A DNA stretch of 12,484 nucleotides from Clostridiales bacterium (GCA_021203685.1 JAJQAS010000054.1:1-12484); one strand, 5' to 3'. Positions 5,774 to 12,484 are shown, numbered from the stretch's first letter. Translations and numbers: made by a program. The notes: a model not told the origin generated them from the sequence alone.

Positions 5774-7170
5774 GCAACGAGAATTTACGCATTGCCGTTC
5801 AGTCAGAGGACCGGGAGGCGTGGGCACACGCAAAGTGTGACAAATACGACTACATGATTGCGGCGTTCTGCGGCGGAGCGGCCGGGCTGATCGACGTGTT
5901 CTTTGTGGGCGACCCTCTGTCGAGCAAGTTGGGCAAATCCGTGGACAACGCCGCCGATGGCTTTGTAAAAAAGGCGGCGCAGCTCTTTTGGAAGGGCGAC
6001 GGGCGAACCTCCGCGCAGGGAAAGCCCAAAAAAATGCCGGAGTCGCTGACACAGTGCATCAGCTACCTGGAACAGGCTTTCCCGGTGAATTACGATGCGC
6101 GCTATGCCAAAGACCTGAACGTGACTGCGGGAACGCTGGGTGGAATGCGCCCGCTGAATCATCATTTGCTATCTTTGGCCCACTCGCCGGACCCCATTGG
6201 CCTGATTTTCTCCATCATCGACCAGTTCACGGGGTACGCAACCTTTGTGGACAAGGGGAAGCTGATTCGTGTGCGTCCGGTCACAACCGGGTCAAAGCAG
6301 ACCCTGCCCTATCTTCAGGGGAGCGACCTGAAATCCATGCTTTTCTGCGGGTTTGTCAACTGGGTCGGGCATTTGATTTCCGACCTGGTCGGCTCCAGCT
6401 CCACCCGGCAGCCGGGAAAAACCGGACGTGGGGCTGGCATCCCCATTCCCTTTTACGAGCTGTTCCTGGCCTGCGATTTCGGCGATTTGGACGGCAACAC
6501 CTTTGCCGAAACCATGATCAAGGTGTTCGAGGAGGGCTACGACTTCCGGTTTGGCGTGACCATGGCGATTCCTGTTGTACTGGAAGAACTGATAATCCGC
6601 GTGATCTGGACAATCCGGCAGAAGTTCCTCCGGAAAAAATCGTGGAGCGAGAGTTTCCCCTCCGCCAAACACGCCGATTTGCGCATCATGCTCATCGTGG
6701 GCAATGCTACGCTCTGCGCAGTGGACGGGGTCGATGCGGCGGTCCATGGTTTCATGAAGCAAAATGTTGTGACCTTCATTTGCCACCTGAACCTGATTGG
6801 CTGGGCGAGGCTGGTCACACTGGTGCTGAAAGAGCTGGTCATTCGGGTCGGGCCGGTGGTCAATCGTGTGATTGATGAATTTTGGAAGCAAATGGAGGAA
6901 CACATGACCCCGGCGGAAAAGGCGCGTGTGCAGGCGTTCTGGAAGCGGCTGGCCGAGTACGATGAACACCTGGAAGCATGCTTCGCTCTGTTCGTGGCGC
7001 AGGCAGAGGAGGAGTACCGGGAACTGTACGTTGAGATAAACGAAACGTTCAACGAATCCGAAAGTGCAGAGTGTCAGGCGGAACATTCTACCCGGCTGGC
7101 GGAACTTTGCGGTGTAGAAGACGATAAAATCATCCGAAATCTTGATCAATTATTTGACCTCTTCTCATAA
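5770..7170 (+). CDS. Unrecognised 466-residue protein, probably membrane-associated, coupled to the coiled-coil protein
   Basis: I do not recognise this family. The ATG overlaps the previous stop (ATGA at 5770-5773) with its own GAGGTG at 5756-5761, so translation is coupled. Several moderately hydrophobic Gly-rich helices each carry an Asp: DYMIAAFCGGAAGLIDVFFV (27-46), FCGFVNWVGHLISDLVGSS (192-210), IMLIVGNATLCAVDGVDAAV (306-325). This recurrence suggests amphipathic helices or an internal repeat rather than ordinary transmembrane spans. Other compact, conserved-looking blocks are NHHLLSLAHSPDPIGLIFSI (130-149), RQPGKTGRGAGIPIPFYELF (213-232) and FEEGYDFRFGVTMAIPVVLE (253-272). The C-terminal ~100 residues (from ~367) are charged and helical. 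No signal peptide, nucleotide-binding P-loop or nuclease motif is evident; PGKTGRG lacks the GxxxxGK[ST] spacing. Role is unknown, but context ties it to the coiled-coil and TerB-like products. Confidence 0.85.
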   Translation: MSNENLRIAVQSEDREAWAHAKCDKYDYMIAAFCGGAAGLIDVFFVGDPLSSKLGKSVDNAADGFVKKAAQLFWKGDGRTSAQGKPKKMPESLTQCISYLEQAFPVNYDARYAKDLNVTAGTLGGMRPLNHHLLSLAHSPDPIGLIFSIIDQFTGYATFVDKGKLIRVRPVTTGSKQTLPYLQGSDLKSMLFCGFVNWVGHLISDLVGSSSTRQPGKTGRGAGIPIPFYELFLACDFGDLDGNTFAETMIKVFEEGYDFRFGVTMAIPVVLEELIIRVIWTIRQKFLRKKSWSESFPSAKHADLRIMLIVGNATLCAVDGVDAAVHGFMKQNVVTFICHLNLIGWARLVTLVLKELVIRVGPVVNRVIDEFWKQMEEHMTPAEKARVQAFWKRLAEYDEHLEACFALFVAQAEEEYRELYVEINETFNESESAECQAEHSTRLAELCGVEDDKIIRNLDQLFDLFS

Positions 7171-7232
7171 TAGAGCTGCAACCGGATGATGCACCTTGAA
7201 AACGAACCCATAACGATAAAAGGAGGAAAATT

Positions 7233-7628
7233 ATGTTTACCCAACTGATGAACAAGGAAGAAAAGGCGAAATTCCTGGAACTGGTCTACAAAACCGCCAC
7301 CTGTGACTCCGACTATGCGGAGGAGGAACAGGAACTGGTCAGGAGCTACCAGATTGAACTGGGGATGGATGAAATCCCGGAAACCGCGTCGCTGGAGGAA
7401 CTGATTGCCTATTTTGCGGCAAAGGAAACCACGCTGAAAAAGGCAGTTCTGTTTGAACTCTATGGGATGATCCTGGCGGACGACAAAATCGAGGCGGCAG
7501 AGGCTCAGATTTTGGAACTGATCGATCAGCATTTTGCGCTGTCAAAGGAGGCGTATGACCGGTTGCTGGAGGCAGCCAGGGAGCTTCAGCAGGCATATGA
7601 TAAGGTTTATTCGGCGATTTTTGATTGA
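7233..7628 (+). CDS. TerB-like all-helical protein
   Basis: This 131-residue acidic helical protein starts behind a very strong AGGAGG (7221-7226). Two acidic loop motifs lie at equivalent places in two helical halves: CDSDYAEEEQELV (residues ~24-36) and LADDKIEAAEAQIL (~81-94). The second closely matches the [AD]-D-x-x-I-x-x-x-E pattern of TerB-like (tellurite-resistance TerB/DjlA-fold) domains, which are thought to bind metal and to sense or scaffold at membranes. TerB-like domains recur in stress and phage-response gene clusters. It follows the 466-residue gene after 62 bases on the same strand with no clear terminator between, so it is probably the last gene of the WYL-led cluster. Assignment to TerB rests on pattern recognition and was not checked against a profile. 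Confidence 0.72.
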   Translation: MFTQLMNKEEKAKFLELVYKTATCDSDYAEEEQELVRSYQIELGMDEIPETASLEELIAYFAAKETTLKKAVLFELYGMILADDKIEAAEAQILELIDQHFALSKEAYDRLLEAARELQQAYDKVYSAIFD

Positions 7629-7632
7629 GACT

Positions 7633-7662
7633 GCCAAACCGCTCGTCTCCAACAGGTTTGGC
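7633..7662 (+). other. Inverted repeat between the TerB-like gene and the LRR-protein promoter
   Basis: GCCAAACC (7633-7640) and GGTTTGGC (7655-7662) are a perfect 8-bp inverted repeat with a 14-base loop, starting 5 bases after the TerB-like stop. No T-run follows, so it is a poor intrinsic terminator. Its right arm ends 7 bases before the extended -10 of the next promoter and covers its -35 zone, so an operator role is an alternative. Confidence 0.4.
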
Positions 7663-7668
7663 CAGGAC

Positions 7669-7677
7669 TGGTATAAT
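7669..7677 (+). promoter_or_regulatory. Extended -10 promoter of the LRR secreted-protein gene
   Basis: TGGTATAAT is a perfect TGnTATAAT extended -10. No convincing -35 hexamer lies 16-18 bases upstream, as is acceptable with an extended -10. The predicted start near 7684 gives a 40-base leader with AAAGGA at 7707-7712 before the ATG at 7724. The LRR gene is thus probably transcribed separately from the upstream cluster. Confidence 0.6.
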
Positions 7678-7723
7678 TCCCTAAGCACAACATGGAAGAT
7701 ATTCAGAAAGGACGGATTTAACC

Positions 7724-10700
7724 ATGAAAAGCAAGTGTAAGCGGCTGACTGCGCTGATGCTAGCGCTGGCCATGTGTGTCTCGCTGCTCTCCACAACGGC
7801 GTGGGCGGCAGAGACAGAGGAAGAAATCTCTATTGAAACCGTGTCTATGGACGCAGGGGAAGTCGGGGAAGAACCGGCTGATAACGAACCGAAAGCGGAA
7901 TCTGTCACGGGGGAAAGCGAAGATGCCGCAGGGGAAGAAGCGAATGCGGTTGTGACTGCTCAGGCCACCAGCGGCACCTGCGGCGATAATCTGACATGGA
8001 CGTATAGTTCTGGAACGTTGACCATTTCCGGTACCGGGGCGATGACGGATTGGAGTAATTCTTCCAGTGTTCCCTGGCATGATCTCATGGACTCCATTGA
8101 GTCCGTAGTCATTGATGACGGCGTGACCTCTATTGGAGATTATTCATTTTTAAATTGTGATTTTTTGACCAGCGTGACCATCGGGAACGATGTTACCACC
8201 ATTGGGATTTCCGCATTCAGTGGCTGTTATAGCTTGACAGACATAGACATCCCGGACAGCGTCATCACTATTGAAGACAGTGCGTTTTACGGCTGTGTGT
8301 TGACCAGTGTGACCATCCCGGACAGCGTTACTTCTATTGGATATTCCGCGTTTGGTTATAGCGACGGCCTGACCAGCGTGACCGTTGAGGGCGGTTCTAT
8401 CGGGAAGAATGCTTTCCGCGAATGTTCAAGGCTGACCAACGTCACCATCGGGAGCGGCGTGACTTCCATCGGGGAAAATGCGTTCACAGATTGCACAGCG
8501 TTATCCAGTTTGACGATTGAGAACGGCATTACCTCTATCGGAAAGTCTGCATTCTGCTACTGCACGAATCTGACCAGCGTGACCATCCCGAACAGCGTCA
8601 CCTGCATCGGAAGCGGGGCATTTTCCGATTGTGAGAATTTGACCAGTGTGACCATCGGAATCGGAGTGGTCACCATTGATGAGTGTGCATTCTCAAATTG
8701 CTGTCTGAGCGACGTTTACTATGCCGGTTCCAAGTCGGATTGGTCTGCAATCGACATCGTCTTTGACAATACCGAATTGACCAGTGCCACCATCCATTAC
8801 GGCATTGAATCGGATGACGATGAGGAAGAGGAAGAGATCACTGGCACCTGCGGCAGCAAATTGACCTGGGTGCTGAATGCGGAGGGAACGCTGACCATCT
8901 CCGGCACAGGGACCATGGCGAATTACGAGAGCCGCTCCAACGCGCCCTGGTACAGTTATCGCTCCTCCATCAAAGATGTCATAATCGAGAGCGGTGTCAC
9001 CTCTATTGGGGGTTATGCGTTTTACGAGTGTGACAGCCTGACCAGCATCACTATCCCGGACAGCATCACCTCGATTGGAGAGGCTGCGTTCCGTGACTGT
9101 AGCACCTTGACCAGCGTTGTGCTTCCAGACAGCGTGACCTCGATTGATTATGATGCGTTCTCCTACTGCACGAGCCTGACCAGCATTGCCATCCCAGACA
9201 GCGTCGTTTCCATCGGAAATGAGGCGTTCTTTGGCTGTACCAGCCTGGTCAGTGTCAGCCTCGGCAGTGGTGTCACCTCTATCGGAACGATGGTGTTCTG
9301 TGAATGTCCCTTAATGACCAGTTTGACCGTTTCCTCCAAGAATACAGCCTACTGCGCGCAGGATAACGTCCTCTTTAACAAGTCCAAAACGACGCTGATC
9401 GAATGTGCAGGAGGAAAGAGCGGCGCATACACCATCCCGGACGGTGTTACTTCTATCCTGGAGTCTGCGTTCTATGGCCGCACAAAGCTCACCAGTGTGA
9501 CCATCTCAGACAGCGTTACTTCGATTGGGGGGTGGGCGTTTTGTGAGTGTACGGGGCTGACCAGTTTGACCATTGGCAGTGGCGTTACATCTATGGGATG
9601 GTCTGTGTTTGAGGAATGTACAAAGCTGACCAACGTGACAATCGAAAACGGGGTATCCACGCTTGGAATGTATGCGTTCTCGCGCTGTGCAAGTCTGGTC
9701 AAGATTTCCATTCCGGGCAGTGTCACCGCAATCGATGATTCTGCGTTCTCTGACTGTGCCAACCTGACCAGCGTGACCATCGAGAGCGGCGTTACCACTA
9801 TTGAGGGTTTCGCCTTTGCCTATTGCGAGAGCTTGACCAGCATAACGATTCCAGCCACCGTTACCACCATCGGAGAGGATGCGTTTGTCGATTGCACCAG
9901 CCTGACAGATGTTTACTATGGCAGTTCTGAGGAGGATTGGGCCACCATTGGCATCGGCTCCGGCAACACCTGCCTGACCAACGCCACCAGTCACTACACA
10001 GAGAAAAGCGAGACCACGGACATTTCTACCTGCAGCGTCTCCCTTTCCACCACCAGCTATACCTATGACGGAACGGTGAAAAAACCCACCGTCACGGTAA
10101 AAGATGGTTCCGCCACACTGACCAAGGGCACAGATTACACAGTCACCTACAGCAGCAACACCAGCGCGGGAACCGGCAAGGTCACTGTCACCGGCATTGG
10201 CAGCTATACCGGCACTATCACCAAAACCTTTACCATCAGCAAGGCCAACCAGACTGTCACCGCCTCTGTTGCTGCCACCAGTATCTACGCAGGGAAAACC
10301 ACCGCCATCACTGCCAGCACCACCGGGGACGGGACGATTTCTTACACTTCCTCTGATACCTCCATTGCAACTATCAACAGTGCTGGAAAAGTCACCGGCA
10401 AAAAGCCCGGCACTGTGACCATTACTGTTAAGGCGGCTGCCACTGACAATTACAACGCCGCCAGCAAGACCATTGCCATCACTGTCAAGCTGAACAAGAC
10501 CACCATCTCCAGCCTGACCAACACATCCAAAGGTATCACCGTCAAGTGGAGCAAGGTCACCGGGGCCAGCGGATACTACATTTATCGCAACGGTTCAAAG
10601 GTCAAGACCATCACCAGCGGTTCCACTGTCAGTTATACTGACACCGGAGCCAAAACGAATGGGACAAAGTACCAGTACAAGATTTATGCCTACTACGGCT

Positions 10701-11032
10701 CCACGAAAAGCGCTGTGTCCGCCACAAAGACCACCTATTATGTCTCTGCAGCTAGTATCTCCAGTTTGAAGAACGTTAAGACGAAGAAAATGACGGTCAA
10801 GTGGGGCAAGAACCCCAAGGCCACCGGCTATCAGATCCAGTATTCCACTTCCAGCAGTTTCTCCAGCTACAAGACTGTGACGGTCAGCAGCTACAAGACG
10901 GTCAGCAAGACCATTTCCAGCTTGACGAAGGGGAAGAAATATTATGTCCGAGTAAGGGCCTATAAGACCGTTTCCGGAACCAAGTATTACTCTGTCTGGA
11001 GCAGCACGAAGAATGTAAAAATCAGCAAGTAG
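7724..11032 (+). CDS. Secreted BspA-type leucine-rich-repeat protein with Ig-like and fibronectin-III domains
   Basis: This 1102-residue export protein starts with a classical signal peptide (KSKCKR, hydrophobic core LTALMLALAMCVSLLS, cleavage after AWA near residue 28). An acidic linker (~30-80) follows. A cap motif GTCG..LTW...GTLTISGTG begins at residue 84 and recurs at 374. Each cap is followed by an LRR_5 (BspA/Treponema-type) array: residues 125-327 (nine units) and 416-726 (about twelve). The unit is near 23 residues, of the form LTSVTIPDSVTSIGxxAFxxC. Each array ends in a VYY.GS..DW cap. Residues ~766-841 are an Ig-like YDG domain (YTYDGTVKKPTVTVKDG). Residues ~842-922 are a Big_2-like domain (SSDTSIATINSAGKVTGKKP). 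Residues ~926-1005 and ~1008-1102 are two fibronectin-III-like domains (GYYIYRNGSKV; GYQIQYSTSSSF). No LPXTG, SLH or C-terminal membrane helix is seen, so it is probably released or held non-covalently. BspA relatives bind host matrix proteins; adhesion here is inference. Confidence 0.92.
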   Translation: MKSKCKRLTALMLALAMCVSLLSTTAWAAETEEEISIETVSMDAGEVGEEPADNEPKAESVTGESEDAAGEEANAVVTAQATSGTCGDNLTWTYSSGTLTISGTGAMTDWSNSSSVPWHDLMDSIESVVIDDGVTSIGDYSFLNCDFLTSVTIGNDVTTIGISAFSGCYSLTDIDIPDSVITIEDSAFYGCVLTSVTIPDSVTSIGYSAFGYSDGLTSVTVEGGSIGKNAFRECSRLTNVTIGSGVTSIGENAFTDCTALSSLTIENGITSIGKSAFCYCTNLTSVTIPNSVTCIGSGAFSDCENLTSVTIGIGVVTIDECAFSNCCLSDVYYAGSKSDWSAIDIVFDNTELTSATIHYGIESDDDEEEEEITGTCGSKLTWVLNAEGTLTISGTGTMANYESRSNAPWYSYRSSIKDVIIESGVTSIGGYAFYECDSLTSITIPDSITSIGEAAFRDCSTLTSVVLPDSVTSIDYDAFSYCTSLTSIAIPDSVVSIGNEAFFGCTSLVSVSLGSGVTSIGTMVFCECPLMTSLTVSSKNTAYCAQDNVLFNKSKTTLIECAGGKSGAYTIPDGVTSILESAFYGRTKLTSVTISDSVTSIGGWAFCECTGLTSLTIGSGVTSMGWSVFEECTKLTNVTIENGVSTLGMYAFSRCASLVKISIPGSVTAIDDSAFSDCANLTSVTIESGVTTIEGFAFAYCESLTSITIPATVTTIGEDAFVDCTSLTDVYYGSSEEDWATIGIGSGNTCLTNATSHYTEKSETTDISTCSVSLSTTSYTYDGTVKKPTVTVKDGSATLTKGTDYTVTYSSNTSAGTGKVTVTGIGSYTGTITKTFTISKANQTVTASVAATSIYAGKTTAITASTTGDGTISYTSSDTSIATINSAGKVTGKKPGTVTITVKAAATDNYNAASKTIAITVKLNKTTISSLTNTSKGITVKWSKVTGASGYYIYRNGSKVKTITSGSTVSYTDTGAKTNGTKYQYKIYAYYGSTKSAVSATKTTYYVSAASISSLKNVKTKKMTVKWGKNPKATGYQIQYSTSSSFSSYKTVTVSSYKTVSKTISSLTKGKKYYVRVRAYKTVSGTKYYSVWSSTKNVKISK
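8096..8704 (+). repeat. First LRR_5 repeat array (protein-coding tandem repeats)
   Basis: Nine degenerate ~69-bp units encode residues 125-327. Most are 23 codons; one (LTSVTVEGGSIGKNAFRECSR) is 21 and another 22, so two or one codons were lost within the convex side of the repeat. Conserved DNA words such as GACCAGCGTGACCATC recur and are coding repeats, not CRISPR. Confidence 0.85.
8969..9901 (+). repeat. Second LRR_5 repeat array (protein-coding tandem repeats)
   Basis: About twelve units encode residues 416-726. One unit (from MTSLTVSSKNTAYCAQ at ~9315) carries an insertion of roughly 33 residues containing DNVLFNKSKTTLIECAGG, a loop type commonly seen in BspA-like LRR_5 proteins. The array is preceded by a second copy of the GTCG cap, so the cap-plus-array module is duplicated within the protein. 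Confidence 0.85.
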
Positions 11033-11061
11033 TCAAATACCATCACCACCTGATGGGTACA

Positions 11062-11110
11062 ACAATGCCGCTATCCTGTGCGCAGGGTAGCGGCATTGTT
11101 TGTGTTTGTC
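11062..11110 (+). terminator. Strong intrinsic terminator of the LRR-protein gene
   Basis: ACAATGCCGCTATCCTG (11062-11078) and CAGGGTAGCGGCATTGT (11083-11099) form a 17-bp stem with one G-U pair and a TGCG tetraloop, followed by TTGTGTTTGTC. It starts 29 bases after the stop codon. The opposing LysR gene ends 100 bases further on, so the two genes converge here. The minus-direction tail is poor in T, so it serves mainly the plus strand. The bases between 11111 and 11211 hold nothing I can identify. Confidence 0.88.
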
Positions 11111-11211
11111 AAGAAAAGAATGCAGCAAAAGACGGTGAAAATATAGTACCAGTCAGCATCAAATATGACTGTAGCGTATCTATAAGCATAACAGTTGCAA
11201 AGATTTGTGTG

Positions 11212-12105
11212 TCAGTCCACCGTACCAGTTGTCCCCAAATTTTGCTTAAATTGCTGCAACAATAATTCTGCAATCGGCGTAAATACTTGGAATTTTTTCC
11301 AAATCACATACATTTTTGTCTCGAGAGGCGGATCGAGCGGGCGAAAGCAAAGATCGCGTTCTATCCCAGTTTCAACTAGATGCTCAAATATTAATAGATA
11401 CCCAATACCTTCTTTTACAAAGATGGAACCATTATAAAAAAGGTTGACTGTGCCGGAAAGATTGAGCATATCAGCCTTTTCCCCACACCAGCGGGGAATA
11501 TCGACTTCCATGGCTTGCTGCGAAGTAAGAAGATCCAGTCCAATCAGATCGTCCACCTGTATTTTTTCCTTCTCTGCCAGCGGGCTGTCTGTTCTCATCA
11601 CTACTCCCCAACGATCGGCTTCCGGCACCTCAAGATAGTTATATTTTGAAAGCTCCGGTGGTTCCACGATCACCGCAAAATCAAGTAATCCTTTGTCAAG
11701 GCGTTCTGTAACCTGTTCCGTGGTTCCACTGAGTAAATGATAGCGGACAAGCGGACACCTGGTCTTTAAATCGCGGATACATTGCGCGAGGTATTTGATT
11801 TGGTATGATTCCGCACAGCCAATCCGTATTTCACCACCAGTAATATCATCCAAGGATTGAAATTCATCAATGGTCTTGTCTACCATTGACAAAATATCCT
11901 CTGCTCTCTTTCGCAAAAGCATTCCCTCGTCTGTCAGTGATATGCTGGCACGGCCCCGCCGAAACAGCTTTTTCCCCAGTTCGGCCTCCAACTCTTTCAT
12001 CTGCTTGGACAGAGAGGACTGAGAGACGTGGAGCGCATAACCAGCTCGTGTCATATTTTCCTCCCGTGCAATCTCTAAAAAGTAACGTAAAGTCCGTATT
12101 TCCAC
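11212..12105 (-). CDS. LysR-family transcriptional regulator
   Basis: This is a 297-residue LTTR of normal family length. The N-terminal winged HTH is clear: MEIRTLRYFLEIAREENMTR (1-20), AGYALHVSQSSLSKQMKELE (21-40, containing the recognition helix), then LGKKLFRR and LTDEG. Residues ~90-297 form the two-lobed effector-binding domain (GEIRIGCAESYQIKYLAQCI; LLDFAVIVEPPE; WGVVMRTDSPLAEKEKI). The start codon is GTG at 12105-12103. It is chosen because AGGAGGTG lies 5 bases upstream and the family-typical MEIRTLRYF follows at once. It diverges from the small gene at 12239, with a perfect inverted repeat between. LTTRs usually activate the divergent gene in response to a small ligand and repress themselves; the ligand is unknown. 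Confidence 0.93.
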   Translation of the reverse strand: MEIRTLRYFLEIAREENMTRAGYALHVSQSSLSKQMKELEAELGKKLFRRGRASISLTDEGMLLRKRAEDILSMVDKTIDEFQSLDDITGGEIRIGCAESYQIKYLAQCIRDLKTRCPLVRYHLLSGTTEQVTERLDKGLLDFAVIVEPPELSKYNYLEVPEADRWGVVMRTDSPLAEKEKIQVDDLIGLDLLTSQQAMEVDIPRWCGEKADMLNLSGTVNLFYNGSIFVKEGIGYLLIFEHLVETGIERDLCFRPLDPPLETKMYVIWKKFQVFTPIAELLLQQFKQNLGTTGTVD

Positions 12106-12130
12106 AAGGGCACCTCCTGTTGTCTCTTTT

Positions 12131-12159
12131 AGTATAACTCTTCAAGATATTCCAGTCAA
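12131..12159 (-). promoter_or_regulatory. Promoter of the LysR-family gene
   Basis: On the minus strand TTGACT (12159-12154) is followed after 17 bases by TATACT (12136-12131), each 5/6 to consensus. The predicted leader of about 20 bases holds the AGGAGGTG site. The -35 box lies inside the left arm of the palindrome at 12156-12170, as expected for autorepression. Confidence 0.7.
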
Positions 12160-12170
12160 GAATTTCTTGA
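12156..12170. promoter_or_regulatory. Candidate LysR-regulator binding site (perfect inverted repeat)
   Basis: TCAAGAA-T-TTCTTGA is a perfect 7-bp inverted repeat. A further direct copy of the half-site TCAAGA lies at 12142-12147. The centre (12163) is about 59 bases upstream of the start expected for the divergent gene and overlaps the -35 of the LysR gene itself. That is the usual layout of an LTTR recognition site near -65. Binding is inferred. Confidence 0.55.
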
Positions 12171-12186
12171 TGTGAAAAATGGATAT

Positions 12187-12215
12187 TTGACATTTCTTCG
12201 AGGGCCGTTTACTAT
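12187..12215 (+). promoter_or_regulatory. Promoter of the small gene divergent from LysR
   Basis: A perfect TTGACA (12187-12192) is followed after 17 bases by TACTAT (12210-12215, 4/6). TATATT at 12213-12218 is an alternative -10 with a 20-base spacer. The ribosome binding site AGGAGGTGA (12224-12232) stands 6 bases before the ATG. Confidence 0.6.
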
Positions 12216-12238
12216 ATTGTCATAGGAGGTGACATCAC

Positions 12239-12484
12239 ATGGCAAATGCAATGGATGCGCTGGCCATCCTGCATCAGAGCTTAATGGATACTGGATGTGA
12301 TGAGGAAACTACCGAACGGTGTATGGCCCTGGCAAAGGAGCACAAGGAGGCTGACATTTTTCCGCTGCTCTCCGCTCACAGAACCTCGTTGCTAAACGCA
12401 GTTCACACAAACCAGCGACAGATCGACTGCTTTAAAGTGTACCCCATGTCAAGGACAAATAGGTTTGTGTATGCCCTTTTATAG
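12239..12484 (+). CDS. Small helical protein of unknown function, C-terminus probably replaced by an inserted element
   Basis: The frame gives 81 residues and stops exactly at the window end (TAG 12482-12484). Residues 1-64 (MDALAILHQSLMDTGCDEET, then LLSAHRTSLLNAVHTNQRQIDC) look like a small helical protein frequent in Clostridia beside LysR or MerR regulators. Relatives as I remember them continue ...IDCLDYLxYxxKK. Here residues 65-81 (FKVYPMSRTNRFVYALL) break away from that pattern at codon 65. The DNA there begins an IS-like terminus (12438 onward). The last ~17 residues and the stop are therefore probably encoded by foreign DNA, and the native end of about 10-15 residues is lost. Whether the shortened product is active is unknown. 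The start is well supported by AGGAGGTGA. Function is not recognised; the divergent LysR probably regulates it. Confidence 0.65.
   Translation: MANAMDALAILHQSLMDTGCDEETTERCMALAKEHKEADIFPLLSAHRTSLLNAVHTNQRQIDCFKVYPMSRTNRFVYALL
12438..12484. mobile_element. Possible left end of an insertion sequence (IS3/IS150-like terminus), running off the window
   Basis: TGTACCCCATGTCAAGGACA (12438-12457) has the TGT-n-CCCC-n7-GGACA layout that I associate with terminal inverted repeats of IS3-family (IS150 group) elements. It begins exactly where the small gene loses similarity to its relatives. No transposase is inside the window, so this is only the terminus and is offered with low confidence. Confidence 0.35.

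Noticed and set aside
5982..6430. PGKTGRG in the 466-residue protein as a possible P-loop.
   Set aside because: The GxxxxGK[ST] spacing is absent and no Walker B-like strand follows, so an ATPase call is not supported.
5988..6875. Plus-strand frame of 295 codons overlapping the 466-residue gene in another phase.
   Set aside because: The product is Arg/Gly/His-rich without domain features and has no ribosome binding site; it is a by-product of GC-rich codon use in the real gene.
6292..7149. Minus-strand frame of 285 codons opposite the 466-residue gene.
   Set aside because: No start signal, no recognisable domain, and it is fully antisense to a gene coupled by ATGA overlap to its upstream partner.
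8096..9901. Recurring DNA words at ~69-base intervals, superficially CRISPR-like or minisatellite.
   Set aside because: They keep codon phase and encode the LRR_5 consensus; copies are diverged and there are no unique spacers.
11053..11265. Short plus-strand frame of 70 codons after the LRR gene.
   Set aside because: It runs through the 17-bp terminator stem, lacks a ribosome binding site and overlaps the end of the LysR gene.

Overview
The window looks like a moderate-to-high GC Gram-positive anaerobe of the class Clostridia, probably an intestinal Oscillospirales/Lachnospirales-type bacterium. This is inferred from strong AGGAGG-type ribosome binding sites, sigma-A-like promoters, the mix of MATE exporters and XRE, WYL, LysR and Crp/Fnr regulators, and a BspA-type leucine-rich-repeat secreted protein. 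No rRNA, tRNA, CRISPR array or replication gene was seen. It reads as an accessory or patchwork chromosomal region: small regulator/effector units on alternating strands, one decayed gene, and one gene broken at the right edge.

Left part (1-3450). A minus-strand gene cut by the left edge encodes three zinc-ribbon-like Cys pairs and may be the N-terminus of an amidoligase-type protein. Next is a divergent pair: a Crp/Fnr-family regulator (minus) and a MATE exporter (plus). A near-perfect CRP-like palindrome sits in the 102-bp intergenic region, placed to activate the exporter promoter (centre about -41.5) and to block the regulator's own promoter. Directly after the exporter lies the C-terminal half of a second, different MATE gene. 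It is inactivated by an in-frame stop and by a 14-bp tandem duplication, and is followed by two hairpins.

Centre (3521-7628). A small XRE repressor-like gene (minus) diverges from a plus-strand run of four genes: a WYL-domain regulator, a cytosolic coiled-coil protein with a ~97-residue Gly/Ala-rich hydrophobic centre, a translationally coupled 466-residue protein of no recognised family, and a 131-residue TerB-like protein. A strong promoter (TTGACA-17-TATTAT) precedes the WYL gene. WYL control, membrane-active-looking proteins and a TerB-like partner make this the best candidate in the window for an undescribed stress or phage-response system. That role is inferred from architecture and context only.

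Right part (7669-12484). A 1102-residue secreted protein carries a signal peptide, two cap-plus-LRR modules, two Ig-like domains and two fibronectin-III-like domains, but no visible cell-wall anchor. It ends at a strong 17-bp-stem terminator and converges with a LysR-family regulator. The LysR gene diverges from a small gene of unknown function, and a perfect 7-bp inverted repeat between them fits an LTTR binding site. The small gene appears to be broken near codon 65 by the end of an insertion-sequence-like element that runs off the right edge.
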